From Agrilactobacillus composti DSM 18527 = JCM 14202 (GTDB taxonomy: Bacteria > Bacillota > Bacilli > Lactobacillales > Lactobacillaceae): a stretch of DNA of 64,000 nt. The number at the start of each line of letters is the position of its first letter. The first letter of the stretch is position 1. The stretch is taken from positions 107,431 through 171,430 of the forward strand of contig NZ_AZGA01000020.1 in NCBI RefSeq assembly GCF_001436375.1, given 5' to 3'. The position numbers and the translations under genes are program-made. The notes below the pieces were generated by a model, which worked only from the letters and a program-made list of their open reading frames with translations, was not told the DNA's origin and did not search any database. Shown here in pieces: positions 8,593-15,789 of this stretch.

Positions 8593-9111
8593 ATGACAGA
8601 CAGTCGGGTGCGGATTCGGCGCTTAACACTATTGGCCTTATTGACGGCGTTATGCATCGTGTTGCGCATCGTGAAGATCCCCATCCCCAATGTGCAACCG
8701 GTGACCGATATCTTGATGATCGTCACCCTGGTGGCTGGGGTGAACTACGGCTTGCCCTTGGCGGTGTTGACCATGGTGTTGTCCAATGTGGTCCTGGGCT
8801 TTGGGATTTGGACCATCCCTCAAATCGTGGCTTATACCGTGTGTATTTTAACGGTGGCCCTGGTGAAATTACTCCTGCCCCTAAAGCGCTGGTTTTGGCT
8901 ACAGCTGGGACTATGTGTCTTTTTAGGCTTTGAGTACGGCATGGTGGTGAGTCTGGGGATGGTGCTAGTGGGCGTCACCCAAGGCCAAGTGTTCGTGGCT
9001 TATTGGCTCAGCGGCCTGCTTTTTGACGGCTATCACGCTTTAGGGAATCTGGCGTTTTATCCGTTACTGAAGGTGCCCCTGACCAAAGCTTTGGATCGTT
9101 ATTTGAACTAG
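8593..9111 (+). CDS. ECF transporter S component, probable cobalamin (CbrT-like)
   Basis: A 172-residue protein with about six membrane segments and the hydrophobic, Gly-rich style of ECF S components (VQPVTDILMIVTLVAGVNYG; YWLSGLLFDGYHALGN). Such proteins bind a vitamin in the membrane and pair with the shared EcfAA'T energising module, which is not in this window. Its gene begins 11 bases after the DUF4430 stop with no strong ribosome site, suggesting translational coupling, and is followed 17 bases later by the cobalamin adenosyltransferase. That context points to cobalamin, as for CbrT of Lactobacillus delbrueckii. The substrate is inferred from neighbours. Confidence 0.8.
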   Translation: MTDSRVRIRRLTLLALLTALCIVLRIVKIPIPNVQPVTDILMIVTLVAGVNYGLPLAVLTMVLSNVVLGFGIWTIPQIVAYTVCILTVALVKLLLPLKRWFWLQLGLCVFLGFEYGMVVSLGMVLVGVTQGQVFVAYWLSGLLFDGYHALGNLAFYPLLKVPLTKALDRYLN

Positions 9112-9128
9112 AGAACTGGAGCGTTTTG

Positions 9129-9662
9129 ATGAAAATTTATACCAAAGTTGGGGATGCCGGTTACACTCGGCAAGCCAGCGGTAAGATGGTCCCCAAGTTT
9201 GATCCGCAAATTCAAGCCCTGGGCGACTTGGATGAACTGGAGACCTGGTTGGGTAATGTTTTGGCCCAACTATCAGCCCCAAACGCCGGTCTAGCACCGG
9301 AATTGCTACAAATCCAACGAAATTTATACGCGTTACAAGCCGACATCAACATTAAAGACTCAAAACGCTTGGACCCCAAGGCGTTGCCGGCAATGGAAGC
9401 GCGTATCGATACCCTTACGCCCACGTTACCCGTGATCAAGGCGTTCATCTTACCCGGTGGCAAAATCACCGGCGCCAACCTGCAGTACGCCAGAACCCTA
9501 GCCCGGCGCGCCGAGCGCAGTGTGGTGGCGTTACATACGCAACAAACAATTGACCCGGGTATTTTGAAATATTTAAACCGCTTATCCGATTATCTCTTCA
9601 CCTTAGCCAGATATGCCAATTATCTGGATGGCTATACCGATATTCGGGCGGATCAGAAATAA
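9129..9662 (+). CDS. PduO-type cob(I)alamin adenosyltransferase
   Basis: A 177-residue cytoplasmic enzyme that transfers the adenosyl group of ATP to cob(I)alamin, giving adenosylcobalamin. The N-terminal ATP-binding segment YTKVGDAGYTRQ, then LGDLDELETWLG, and the late AFILPGGKITGANLQYAR / RRAERSVVAL helices match the PduO trimeric family. ATG 9129 is preferred (TGGAG seven to nine bases before). It completes a supply line: surface capture, import, then activation for NrdJ. A strong terminator follows at 9669-9716. Confidence 0.92.
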   Translation: MKIYTKVGDAGYTRQASGKMVPKFDPQIQALGDLDELETWLGNVLAQLSAPNAGLAPELLQIQRNLYALQADINIKDSKRLDPKALPAMEARIDTLTPTLPVIKAFILPGGKITGANLQYARTLARRAERSVVALHTQQTIDPGILKYLNRLSDYLFTLARYANYLDGYTDIRADQK

Positions 9663-9668
9663 ATCATA

Positions 9669-9716
9669 GAACGGCTCCTGCCAAGTGATCATTCACTTGC
9701 GGGAGCCGTTTTTTTT
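9669..9716 (+). terminator. Intrinsic terminator of the B12 module
   Basis: AACGGCTCC...AAGTGA pairs with TCACTT...GGGAGCCGTT, followed by eight T's. The sequence from here to 9883 shows an imperfect inverted repeat (TTCCAGATATC / GATATTCTGGAA near 9752-9783) but no gene. Confidence 0.9.
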
Positions 9717-9883
9717 AGCTAGATCGAAAAAGCAGTAAGTAATAGGACGTCTATTTCCAGATATCGGACTTTGATATTCTGGAATCATCAGATAATCCGA
9801 TGTAATAAAATTCAATTCGTTTGATGAGATGTATTTTTAATGGCATGATTAATGCCGCTAAACAATGTAAGTTGACTGGTGCT

Positions 9884-10090
9884 TTAGATGGTGAACTTTT
9901 TCTGCTGAATAGTTTTTGATTGACGTTCATCGATAACATATTCATACATAGCTTTGAAGACTGCTTTCTTAGCAGGGTCTTTTTCGTAAAGTGCATGATC
10001 CAATAATTCGGAGGTTGGTATCTTTTTTACAGTTTCAAGTAAATCATTTAATTGCTGGGTAACCTTAGATGTATTAGTTTTATCAGGCAT
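9884..10090 (-). CDS. Small hypothetical protein, 68 aa
   Basis: A 68-residue, Lys-rich, soluble protein with no signal peptide or membrane segment. It has its own AAGGAG ribosome site nine bases before the ATG, which supports translation. The composition (NDLLETVKKIPTSELLDHAL, then a helix with AVFKAMYEYVIDERQSK) predicts mostly alpha helix. I do not recognise the family. It lies downstream of, and in the same direction as, the RpiR gene's neighbour strand but is separated from it by 70 bp, and no function can be given. Confidence 0.6.
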   Translation of the reverse strand: MPDKTNTSKVTQQLNDLLETVKKIPTSELLDHALYEKDPAKKAVFKAMYEYVIDERQSKTIQQKKFTI

Positions 10091-10161
10091 TTGAAAGTTC
10101 TCCTTAGTATCTGAATAAATTAGTAAAAAGATTCATTCCTTTGAAAGGGCGTTTTGGTTGA

Positions 10162-10998
10162 TTAAATCTTAGTATTAGCCACCAGCGCTTCGTGGGCTTT
10201 AATGTGGCTCAGGTAGGCTTTATTTTCAGACAAGAGCAGCAAGAATAAGGCCTCAATGGCCGTCATGGCGGCTACCCGGGAGAAGAAGTATTCGGATTGC
10301 AGAATCTTTTGGCGGACGGCGGTGGTGAGCTGTAGGTCGGCCTTTAAGCCGATGGGGGAGTCGGGGCGATTGGTGATGGCGATGACTAAGACGCCTTTTT
10401 CCTGAGCTACGGCAATTTGCTGCAGAAGATCGCGGGTTTCCCCGGAGTTAGAAATCACCAACAAAACGGCGTCCTGGGGCAGGTTCATGGTCTGGGCCAC
10501 GGCGCTGGCGTAGGATTCTGAGGCAATGGTCAAGATGCCCAGCTGGTTAAATTTATACACCGCATCAGCCGCTACAGGGTAAGTGCCATCTGACCCAGCT
10601 ACCTGGACTAAACTGGCGACCTGCAAGGCTTTGAGGATTTTAGTCACCGTAGCGGGGTTGGTATTACCCAGGGTGCTGGTGATCTCGGCGATTTTATTGG
10701 TGGCAATGTTTTTTAGAGCTTGTTGTAGGTTACCGGCATCTACTTGTTGGTAGTAACTATTTTTGTCTTCTGAGACTTGGGCTAAGCGGATTTTCAGTTG
10801 ATGAAAGCCGGCTAGGCCTAAATTACGACAAAATCGGGAAACCGAGGCATCGCTGACCTGGGCTGTTTTAGCCAATTGAGAAATCGTGGCGTTCACCACT
10901 TGGGCCGGGGCCTTTAAAATGGCCTGGGCAATTTTTTTGTCCGTCACTGATAGGGTTGGCAGTTTGCGATAGAGCACGTCTATAATATTTTCATCCAT
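10162..10998 (-). CDS. RpiR/MurR-family sugar-phosphate regulator
   Basis: A 278-residue regulator with an N-terminal HTH (residues 1-80, ISQLAKTAQVSDASVSRFCR) and a C-terminal SIS sugar-phosphate isomerase-like domain (VLLVISNSGETRDLL; VLVIAITNRPDSPIG). Members bind sugar phosphates and switch nearby catabolic genes. It is divergent from an RpiA-like isomerase and a Gfo/Idh oxidoreductase, which are the likely targets. GAGGCG precedes the ATG. Another RpiR protein controls the gluconate genes at 53 kb. The actual effector is unknown. Confidence 0.88.
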   Translation of the reverse strand: MDENIIDVLYRKLPTLSVTDKKIAQAILKAPAQVVNATISQLAKTAQVSDASVSRFCRNLGLAGFHQLKIRLAQVSEDKNSYYQQVDAGNLQQALKNIATNKIAEITSTLGNTNPATVTKILKALQVASLVQVAGSDGTYPVAADAVYKFNQLGILTIASESYASAVAQTMNLPQDAVLLVISNSGETRDLLQQIAVAQEKGVLVIAITNRPDSPIGLKADLQLTTAVRQKILQSEYFFSRVAAMTAIEALFLLLLSENKAYLSHIKAHEALVANTKI

Positions 10999-11027
10999 AA
11001 AAATCGCCTCAAATTTAGTTTTGATGA

Positions 11028-11043
11028 TGTTTCACGTGGAACT
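11028..11043. other. parS-like site
   Basis: TGTTTCACGTGGAACT matches 15 of 16 positions of the Spo0J/ParB centromere site (TGTTTCACGTGNAACA in this orientation); only the last base differs. It lies in the divergent region between the RpiR and RpiA-like genes. It could instead be an RpiR operator, since it is nearly palindromic. Confidence 0.5.
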
Positions 11044-11176
11044 TATTAATCCAAATTTACCTTACATTTTTGATGGATACAAGTCACAGATTAAGTTGAC
11101 AAAAATAATTTCCTGAATTATATTGGTTATGAAAATAAATTTCACAACTTATGGAATATTGAAAGGGGTTTTCAGT

Positions 11177-11842
11177 ATGGATGCGACGTTACAAGGGGCC
11201 ATTGCGTTACTTCATCCGGGGATGACGGTCAGTTTAGGTGGGGGCAGTCACGTGTTACAAGTGGCGGATTATTTGGCTAACCATCCCGAATTAGCATTAA
11301 CGTTATGTACGCCTTCGGAATTGACCCGGGCTTACTGCCAAGACCTGGGGCTAAAGATGTCTGACTTTACCACCAAAATTGATGTGGGCTTTGATGGCTG
11401 CGACAGTGTGGATGCCAATTTGAATGTGTTGAAGAGTAACGGGGGCATCCATACTTCCGAGAAGCTATATGCCCAGGCCACGGCCAATTACGTGATCTTG
11501 ACCAATGCCGCGAAGGTCACAGCTATCTTAAATCCAGCATTTCCGTTATGCTTAGAGGTAGTGGGGGAAGCGGTGCCCCAAGTGCGCGACTTTGCCCAAA
11601 GTTTAGGGTTAAGGGTTGAACGGCGTCAAGCTAGCAACATCATGGGCTATACCCGGACCAAGTATGGCAATCAGTTGTTGGATTGTTTTGCCAAAGATTG
11701 GGCGGAGATACACCGCATTAATACTGAGCTGAGTGGTTATAACGGCGTTGTGGGGACCAGTTATTTTGCCGGCTTGGTCAACACAGTACTGGCCACGGCG
11801 TCAGACGGGACTTTACAGACATACAGAAAGGAAGTTCAGTAA
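11177..11842 (+). CDS. Divergent ribose-5-phosphate isomerase A-like protein
   Basis: A 221-residue protein. ATG 11177 follows GAAAGGGG; the frame is open to 11123 but without a ribosome site. Homology to RpiA shows in DVGFDGCDSVDANLNVLK (RpiA usually DGADEVD), SNGGIHTSEK (usually GGGGALLREK) and the phosphate loop region LGGGSHV. Acidic, Lys and Glu residues at the catalytic positions appear kept, but the surrounding motifs are diverged, so the substrate may be another aldose phosphate. It is followed two bases later by a Gfo/Idh dehydrogenase and is divergent from an RpiR regulator, forming a small sugar-phosphate unit. Confidence 0.78.
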   Translation: MDATLQGAIALLHPGMTVSLGGGSHVLQVADYLANHPELALTLCTPSELTRAYCQDLGLKMSDFTTKIDVGFDGCDSVDANLNVLKSNGGIHTSEKLYAQATANYVILTNAAKVTAILNPAFPLCLEVVGEAVPQVRDFAQSLGLRVERRQASNIMGYTRTKYGNQLLDCFAKDWAEIHRINTELSGYNGVVGTSYFAGLVNTVLATASDGTLQTYRKEVQ

Positions 11843-11844
11843 TT

Positions 11845-12834
11845 ATGACAAAATATAATTGGGGCTTGATTGGTATTGGGACGATCGCCCATGAAATGGC
11901 GGATGCTTTGAATGCGGTGAATGGTGAAGTTTATGCGGCAGCTAATCCCCATGAAGACAAGTTGGCGGCTTTTGCCAAGGCCAAAAATGTGCAACATGCC
12001 TATACGGACGTGAACGCCATGATCAATGACCCAAACGTTGACGTGATTTACGTGGCCACGCCCCATACTTTCCATTACGACTATATTAAAAGAGCCCTGA
12101 ACGCCGGCAAGCATGTTTTCGCCGAAAAAGCTATCACGGTGAATGCGGCCCAATTTGACGAAGTAGCCCAATTGGCCAAGGACAAGGGTTTGATTTTGAC
12201 CGAAGGCTTTACTTTATATCACATGCCGATTTATCAAAAGGTTCAAGACTTGATTGCCAGTGGCCAGCTGGGTGACATCCACCTGGTGCAAGTGAACTTT
12301 GGCAGTCTCAAGGATTACGATCCCACCAATCGCTTTTTCAACAAGGACTTGGCTGGGGGCGCGTTGTTAGATATCGGCGGGTACGCCACCGCCTTTGCCC
12401 GGACGTTCTTGGACAAGCAGCCTAATGTGGCCTTGACCACGGTGAAGTTCTTTGAAACCGGCGTGGATGAACAGTCCGGCATCATTTTGAAGAACGACCA
12501 GGAACAGATGGCCGTTATGGCGTTATCACTGCGGGCCAAACAGCCAAAACGGGGCGTGATTTCTGGGACCAAGGGCTATGTGGAGATCGATAATTATCCT
12601 AGAGCCACGGAAGCTAAAATCACCTATACCCCTGATGCCCATGCCACCACAACGGAAATTATCAGCGCGGGATCTGAAGAATTAGCCTTGAACTACGAAG
12701 TGGCCGATATGCAGCGCTATATCGACCAAGGCCATGATGATGGCCAACTGGTCCTATCCGGTGCGGTGAGCCATATCTTAGACGGGGTGCGCAATCAATG
12801 GGGGATGCGCTTTCCTGAAGACAGTTCAAATTAG
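11845..12834 (+). CDS. Gfo/Idh/MocA-family oxidoreductase
   Basis: A 329-residue NAD(P)-dependent dehydrogenase. The N-terminal Rossmann fold starts WGLIGIGTIAHEMADAL, followed by DVIYVATPHTFHYDYIKRAL and AEKAITVNAAQ, where the family usually has EKP. The C-terminal half begins near residue 120 (GQLGDIHLVQVNFGS; LLDIGGYATAF). Such enzymes oxidise sugars, inositols or sugar phosphates. The gene starts two bases after the RpiA-like stop, so the two are co-translated. A hairpin at 12847-12881 closes the unit. The specific substrate cannot be read from sequence. Confidence 0.88.
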   Translation: MTKYNWGLIGIGTIAHEMADALNAVNGEVYAAANPHEDKLAAFAKAKNVQHAYTDVNAMINDPNVDVIYVATPHTFHYDYIKRALNAGKHVFAEKAITVNAAQFDEVAQLAKDKGLILTEGFTLYHMPIYQKVQDLIASGQLGDIHLVQVNFGSLKDYDPTNRFFNKDLAGGALLDIGGYATAFARTFLDKQPNVALTTVKFFETGVDEQSGIILKNDQEQMAVMALSLRAKQPKRGVISGTKGYVEIDNYPRATEAKITYTPDAHATTTEIISAGSEELALNYEVADMQRYIDQGHDDGQLVLSGAVSHILDGVRNQWGMRFPEDSSN

Positions 12835-12846
12835 ATAGTAATTAAA

Positions 12847-12881
12847 AATAGGCCGCCAGGGTTTTTGCCTGGGGGCCTATT
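12847..12881 (+). terminator. Hairpin after Gfo/Idh gene
   Basis: AATAGGCC (12847-12854) pairs with GGCCTATT (12874-12881), with an inner CCAGG/CCTGG stem. The T tract is weak. A good -10 (TATAAT, 12886-12891) for queG follows at once. Confidence 0.6.
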
Positions 12882-12921
12882 GTTGTATAATGGGGGCTTA
12901 GAAATAATCGGAGGTGGAACC

Positions 12922-14088
12922 ATGGCTGACAAGGTCGATCTAAAAGCACAGATCATTGCTGCCAGCCAGCGTCTGGGCATTGATAAAATTGGGTTTACCA
13001 CTGCGGCGGATTTTGAGGATATGCGGCCTAGTTTAGTGCAGCAAAAAGCTGACGGCCATACTACGGGATTTGAACATCAGAACTTAGATGAACGTCTAAA
13101 TCCTAGTCTGATCTTTGACCAGCCCAAGTCGATTATCGCCATCGCCCTGGCCTATCCGTCAAGAATGACAGATCGACCAAAACGAACCAAAGCCAAACGC
13201 GGGCAATTTGCCCGGGCTTCTTGGGGGCGTGATTATCACTTTATTTTGCGGGATAAGATGGCAGCGCTGGTGGCGGAAATTGAACAGCTGGTTGCTCCAG
13301 ACGATACAATCCGCTTCAAACCCATGGTGGACACCGGCGAACTGATGGATGTGGTGGTGGCCCAGCGTGCTGGTTTAGGCTTCATTGGCAAGAACGGCCT
13401 GTTGATCACGGAAGAGTTTGGCTCCTTTGTGTATCTAGGTGAAATCATCACCAACCTAGAACTGGCGCCGGATACAGCCATGGCTTGCCAGTGTGGCGAC
13501 TGTCGGCGTTGCGTCGATTACTGCCCGCCCCAAGCCTTAATGGGCAATGGTCAGCTCAATGGTCAGCGTTGTTTGTCCTATCAGACCCAGACCAAGGATT
13601 TGCTGGCGCCAGAGTTTCGACCGCTAATCAAAAACGTGATTTACGGCTGTGACATTTGCCAATTGGTTTGTCCCTTCAATAAGGGAAAGAACTTTCACCG
13701 CCATGGGGCCATGGAACCGGACCCGGAACAAGTGATGCCAGAATTGCAGCCCATGTTGGCCTTAAGCAATCGAGATTTCAAAGCTCGGTTTGGAATGATG
13801 GCCGGATCTTGGCGGGGGAAAAAGCCGCTACAGCGCAACGCCATTATTGCCCTGGCCAACCAAAAAGACCAAAGTGCCTTGCCGCATTTGATGCAAGTGG
13901 TGACTGCCGACCCCCGGCCCATGATTCGGGCCACGGCGGCCTATGCCATCGGCCAAATCACCAAGTTTCATAACGAAGCCACTTTGGACTTCTTAAAGCA
14001 GGCTTATGACCAGGAAGTGGCCCAAACCACGCCAGCCGCCTATTTGGCCGAATTCGCCCAGGCCATTGCGGCGATTGCTGCGCTATAA
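12922..14088 (+). CDS. queG: Epoxyqueuosine reductase
   Basis: A 388-residue iron-sulfur, cobalamin-dependent enzyme that reduces epoxyqueuosine to queuosine in tRNA, the last step of queuosine synthesis. ATG 12922 has GGAGG in front. Two ferredoxin-like clusters are visible (CQCGDCRRCVDYCP around residue 191 and CDICQLVCPF around 250), preceded by the DTGELMDVVVAQRAGLGFIGK catalytic region and followed by HEAT-like repeats (PMIRATAAYAIGQI). QueG binds B12, so it is a second customer for the cobalamin genes at 5.9-9.7 kb. It is transcribed from its own TATAAT promoter. Confidence 0.93.
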   Translation: MADKVDLKAQIIAASQRLGIDKIGFTTAADFEDMRPSLVQQKADGHTTGFEHQNLDERLNPSLIFDQPKSIIAIALAYPSRMTDRPKRTKAKRGQFARASWGRDYHFILRDKMAALVAEIEQLVAPDDTIRFKPMVDTGELMDVVVAQRAGLGFIGKNGLLITEEFGSFVYLGEIITNLELAPDTAMACQCGDCRRCVDYCPPQALMGNGQLNGQRCLSYQTQTKDLLAPEFRPLIKNVIYGCDICQLVCPFNKGKNFHRHGAMEPDPEQVMPELQPMLALSNRDFKARFGMMAGSWRGKKPLQRNAIIALANQKDQSALPHLMQVVTADPRPMIRATAAYAIGQITKFHNEATLDFLKQAYDQEVAQTTPAAYLAEFAQAIAAIAAL

Positions 14089-14091
14089 CGG

Positions 14092-14277
14092 CTAACGGTG
14101 GAAAAGATCCCGCAGGCCCACGGCTAACAGGATAAAGACCAGGATACCAAGTTTGGCCACCCGAACTGGCCCGATACCTAAGATACCCCGGGAGAACTCC
14201 AGAAAAATAACGAGGGCGCAAGCAAAGGCGCCGATGATGCATAAAATACCTCTTACAAAATGGGGCGCACGATTCAT
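14092..14277 (-). CDS. Small membrane protein, 61 aa
   Basis: The 61-residue product starting at ATG 14277 has AAAGGAG in front. It has two hydrophobic segments (GILCIIGAFACALVIFLEF and KLGILVFILLAVGLRDLF) around a short loop, so a two-span membrane protein is predicted. The frame is open further upstream, but without a ribosome site. It converges on queG (4-bp gap) and is divergent from the metallophosphoesterase gene. I do not recognise the family. Confidence 0.6.
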   Translation of the reverse strand: MNRAPHFVRGILCIIGAFACALVIFLEFSRGILGIGPVRVAKLGILVFILLAVGLRDLFHR

Positions 14278-14320
14278 CGAATCGCTCCTTTCAAATGTCC
14301 AATAAAGGGGGAAATAAAAA

Positions 14321-15649
14321 ATGCGGATATGGCAACGTGTCACCCAACGCCAGATTACAGCCATGGCCCAATTGGACCAGCTTTCTCGGCGGGGGTTGTA
14401 TTCACTTAGTTTAACACAAACAGACTTTCCAGATGGTAACTATGTTTTAACGGTTGGCCCCGGTCCTATTCAGGTTTTAGTCCCAGTGCAGTTGGCGGAT
14501 GATGTGGGGGGTACTGGTTATTACCGCAGTTATAGCACCCAATTCAGGCGTTATAACAGCTGGTTGGATTTGGCCAATAATCAACGCGTGTGGGTCCAGC
14601 GGTATCTCACTAGGTGGGTAGCGCCTTTGGTGGACAATTTGGCACCTGATTCTTTGACCCTGGGCGTTATCACCGATACACATGCCGTTACAGGCGTGAA
14701 TAAAACCTACTATGGTAGTAATGGCTGGCGCCATGTGCAGGAGCTGAATCTCTTGGCAGACACCGGTTTGCTGGATTTAAAAGTTCATTTAGGAGATATG
14801 ATCGATGGCAGCCAAGCCCCAGCGGTGTCTAAACAAGCCCTGGCTCAGATCATCCAGACCCTAGCCCAGGGCCCCACGCCCTTTATGGCAGTGAAGGGCA
14901 ATCATGATGATAATGATAAATATGATGAACATTATGATCAACCAGCTAGTTTTAGTGCCAATACCTACGCCAATATCGTTCAGCGCCCGTTAGCTAACCA
15001 AGCAACACTTAAAAGCCAAGGTCGACTGCATTACTTTGACAAAGGTCAACTGCGGCTGATTTTCATTGATACCTGTGATGTGTCTTATGCATTGGATGAT
15101 AGGGGCCAAAAGCGCTATGACATGAAAAAAGTCATGGCTATTCGTCAACAGCAATTTGAAGACATCATTGAACTGCTAAGCGCGTCTCAAGATAAAACCA
15201 TCTGTTTTTTAGGCCATGCCGATTTGGCTCAGCCCAAGGGTAAGGGGGCAGTCAATTATAATGGCACCACTTTACAGGAATTGTTTCAAGCTTTCAACCA
15301 ACACGCCAAGGGCCGGATCCAAACTAAGGGGCGGCCCGCCGACTTTACCGTCCAGGCTAATTTTGACTTTCGTCACACCGGGACTGCCAAGATTGCTGCT
15401 TATATCTGTGGCCACCGTCACCGGGAGCGGGCTTACCAATTAGCCGGGGTGCAGTATATTTGGTTGAATTGCTCGGCACTCATGGGCAAGCATCACGCCC
15501 TGACCACCAAATACAATCGCCACTGGGACCGACATCAAGGGGATATCACCGAGTTTGCCGGGTATGTCCTGAATTTCAATCAGCAAACCCAAAAATTACT
15601 GGTATTTGGTTACGGTGCCGCTAGCAGGATTCAGAGTTTTAACCTATAA
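14321..15649 (+). CDS. Metallophosphoesterase
   Basis: A 442-residue protein whose middle and C-terminal parts hold the calcineurin-like phosphoesterase motifs in order: DTHAV (about residue 127), GDMIDG (about 164), GNHDD (about 194), GHAD (about 299) and GHRHRE (about 367). These bind a two-metal centre. About 115 residues precede the domain, with a segment rich in Tyr and Gln, resembling phage-baseplate-like or surface-linked phosphoesterases, but no signal peptide is seen. The natural substrate (nucleotide, phosphodiester or protein) is unknown. AAAGGGGG lies about nine bases before the ATG. Confidence 0.82.
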   Translation: MRIWQRVTQRQITAMAQLDQLSRRGLYSLSLTQTDFPDGNYVLTVGPGPIQVLVPVQLADDVGGTGYYRSYSTQFRRYNSWLDLANNQRVWVQRYLTRWVAPLVDNLAPDSLTLGVITDTHAVTGVNKTYYGSNGWRHVQELNLLADTGLLDLKVHLGDMIDGSQAPAVSKQALAQIIQTLAQGPTPFMAVKGNHDDNDKYDEHYDQPASFSANTYANIVQRPLANQATLKSQGRLHYFDKGQLRLIFIDTCDVSYALDDRGQKRYDMKKVMAIRQQQFEDIIELLSASQDKTICFLGHADLAQPKGKGAVNYNGTTLQELFQAFNQHAKGRIQTKGRPADFTVQANFDFRHTGTAKIAAYICGHRHRERAYQLAGVQYIWLNCSALMGKHHALTTKYNRHWDRHQGDITEFAGYVLNFNQQTQKLLVFGYGAASRIQSFNL

Positions 15650-15681
15650 TATAGGATGTATGTAAATTTTAAACCGGCAAA

Positions 15682-15709
15682 TTGACATGTTTGCTGAAAA
15701 ATATATAAT
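15682..15709 (+). promoter_or_regulatory. asnB promoter
   Basis: TTGACA (15682-15687), 16-bp spacer, TATAAT (15704-15709), about 80 bases before the asnB start. No T-box motif is visible in the leader. Confidence 0.75.
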
Positions 15710-15789
15710 GATAAGTTGACGGACTTTAACCTAGGATTAATTTTTTTGTTGGGTGTACGACGTTAACTATAGACAAGGGGTTTTCGAAT

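Noticed and set aside
15710..15789. T-box leader before asnB
   Set aside because: No AGGGTGGNACCGCG-type sequence and only 80 bases of leader. The same motif is absent before tcyP and the hydG-like gene.
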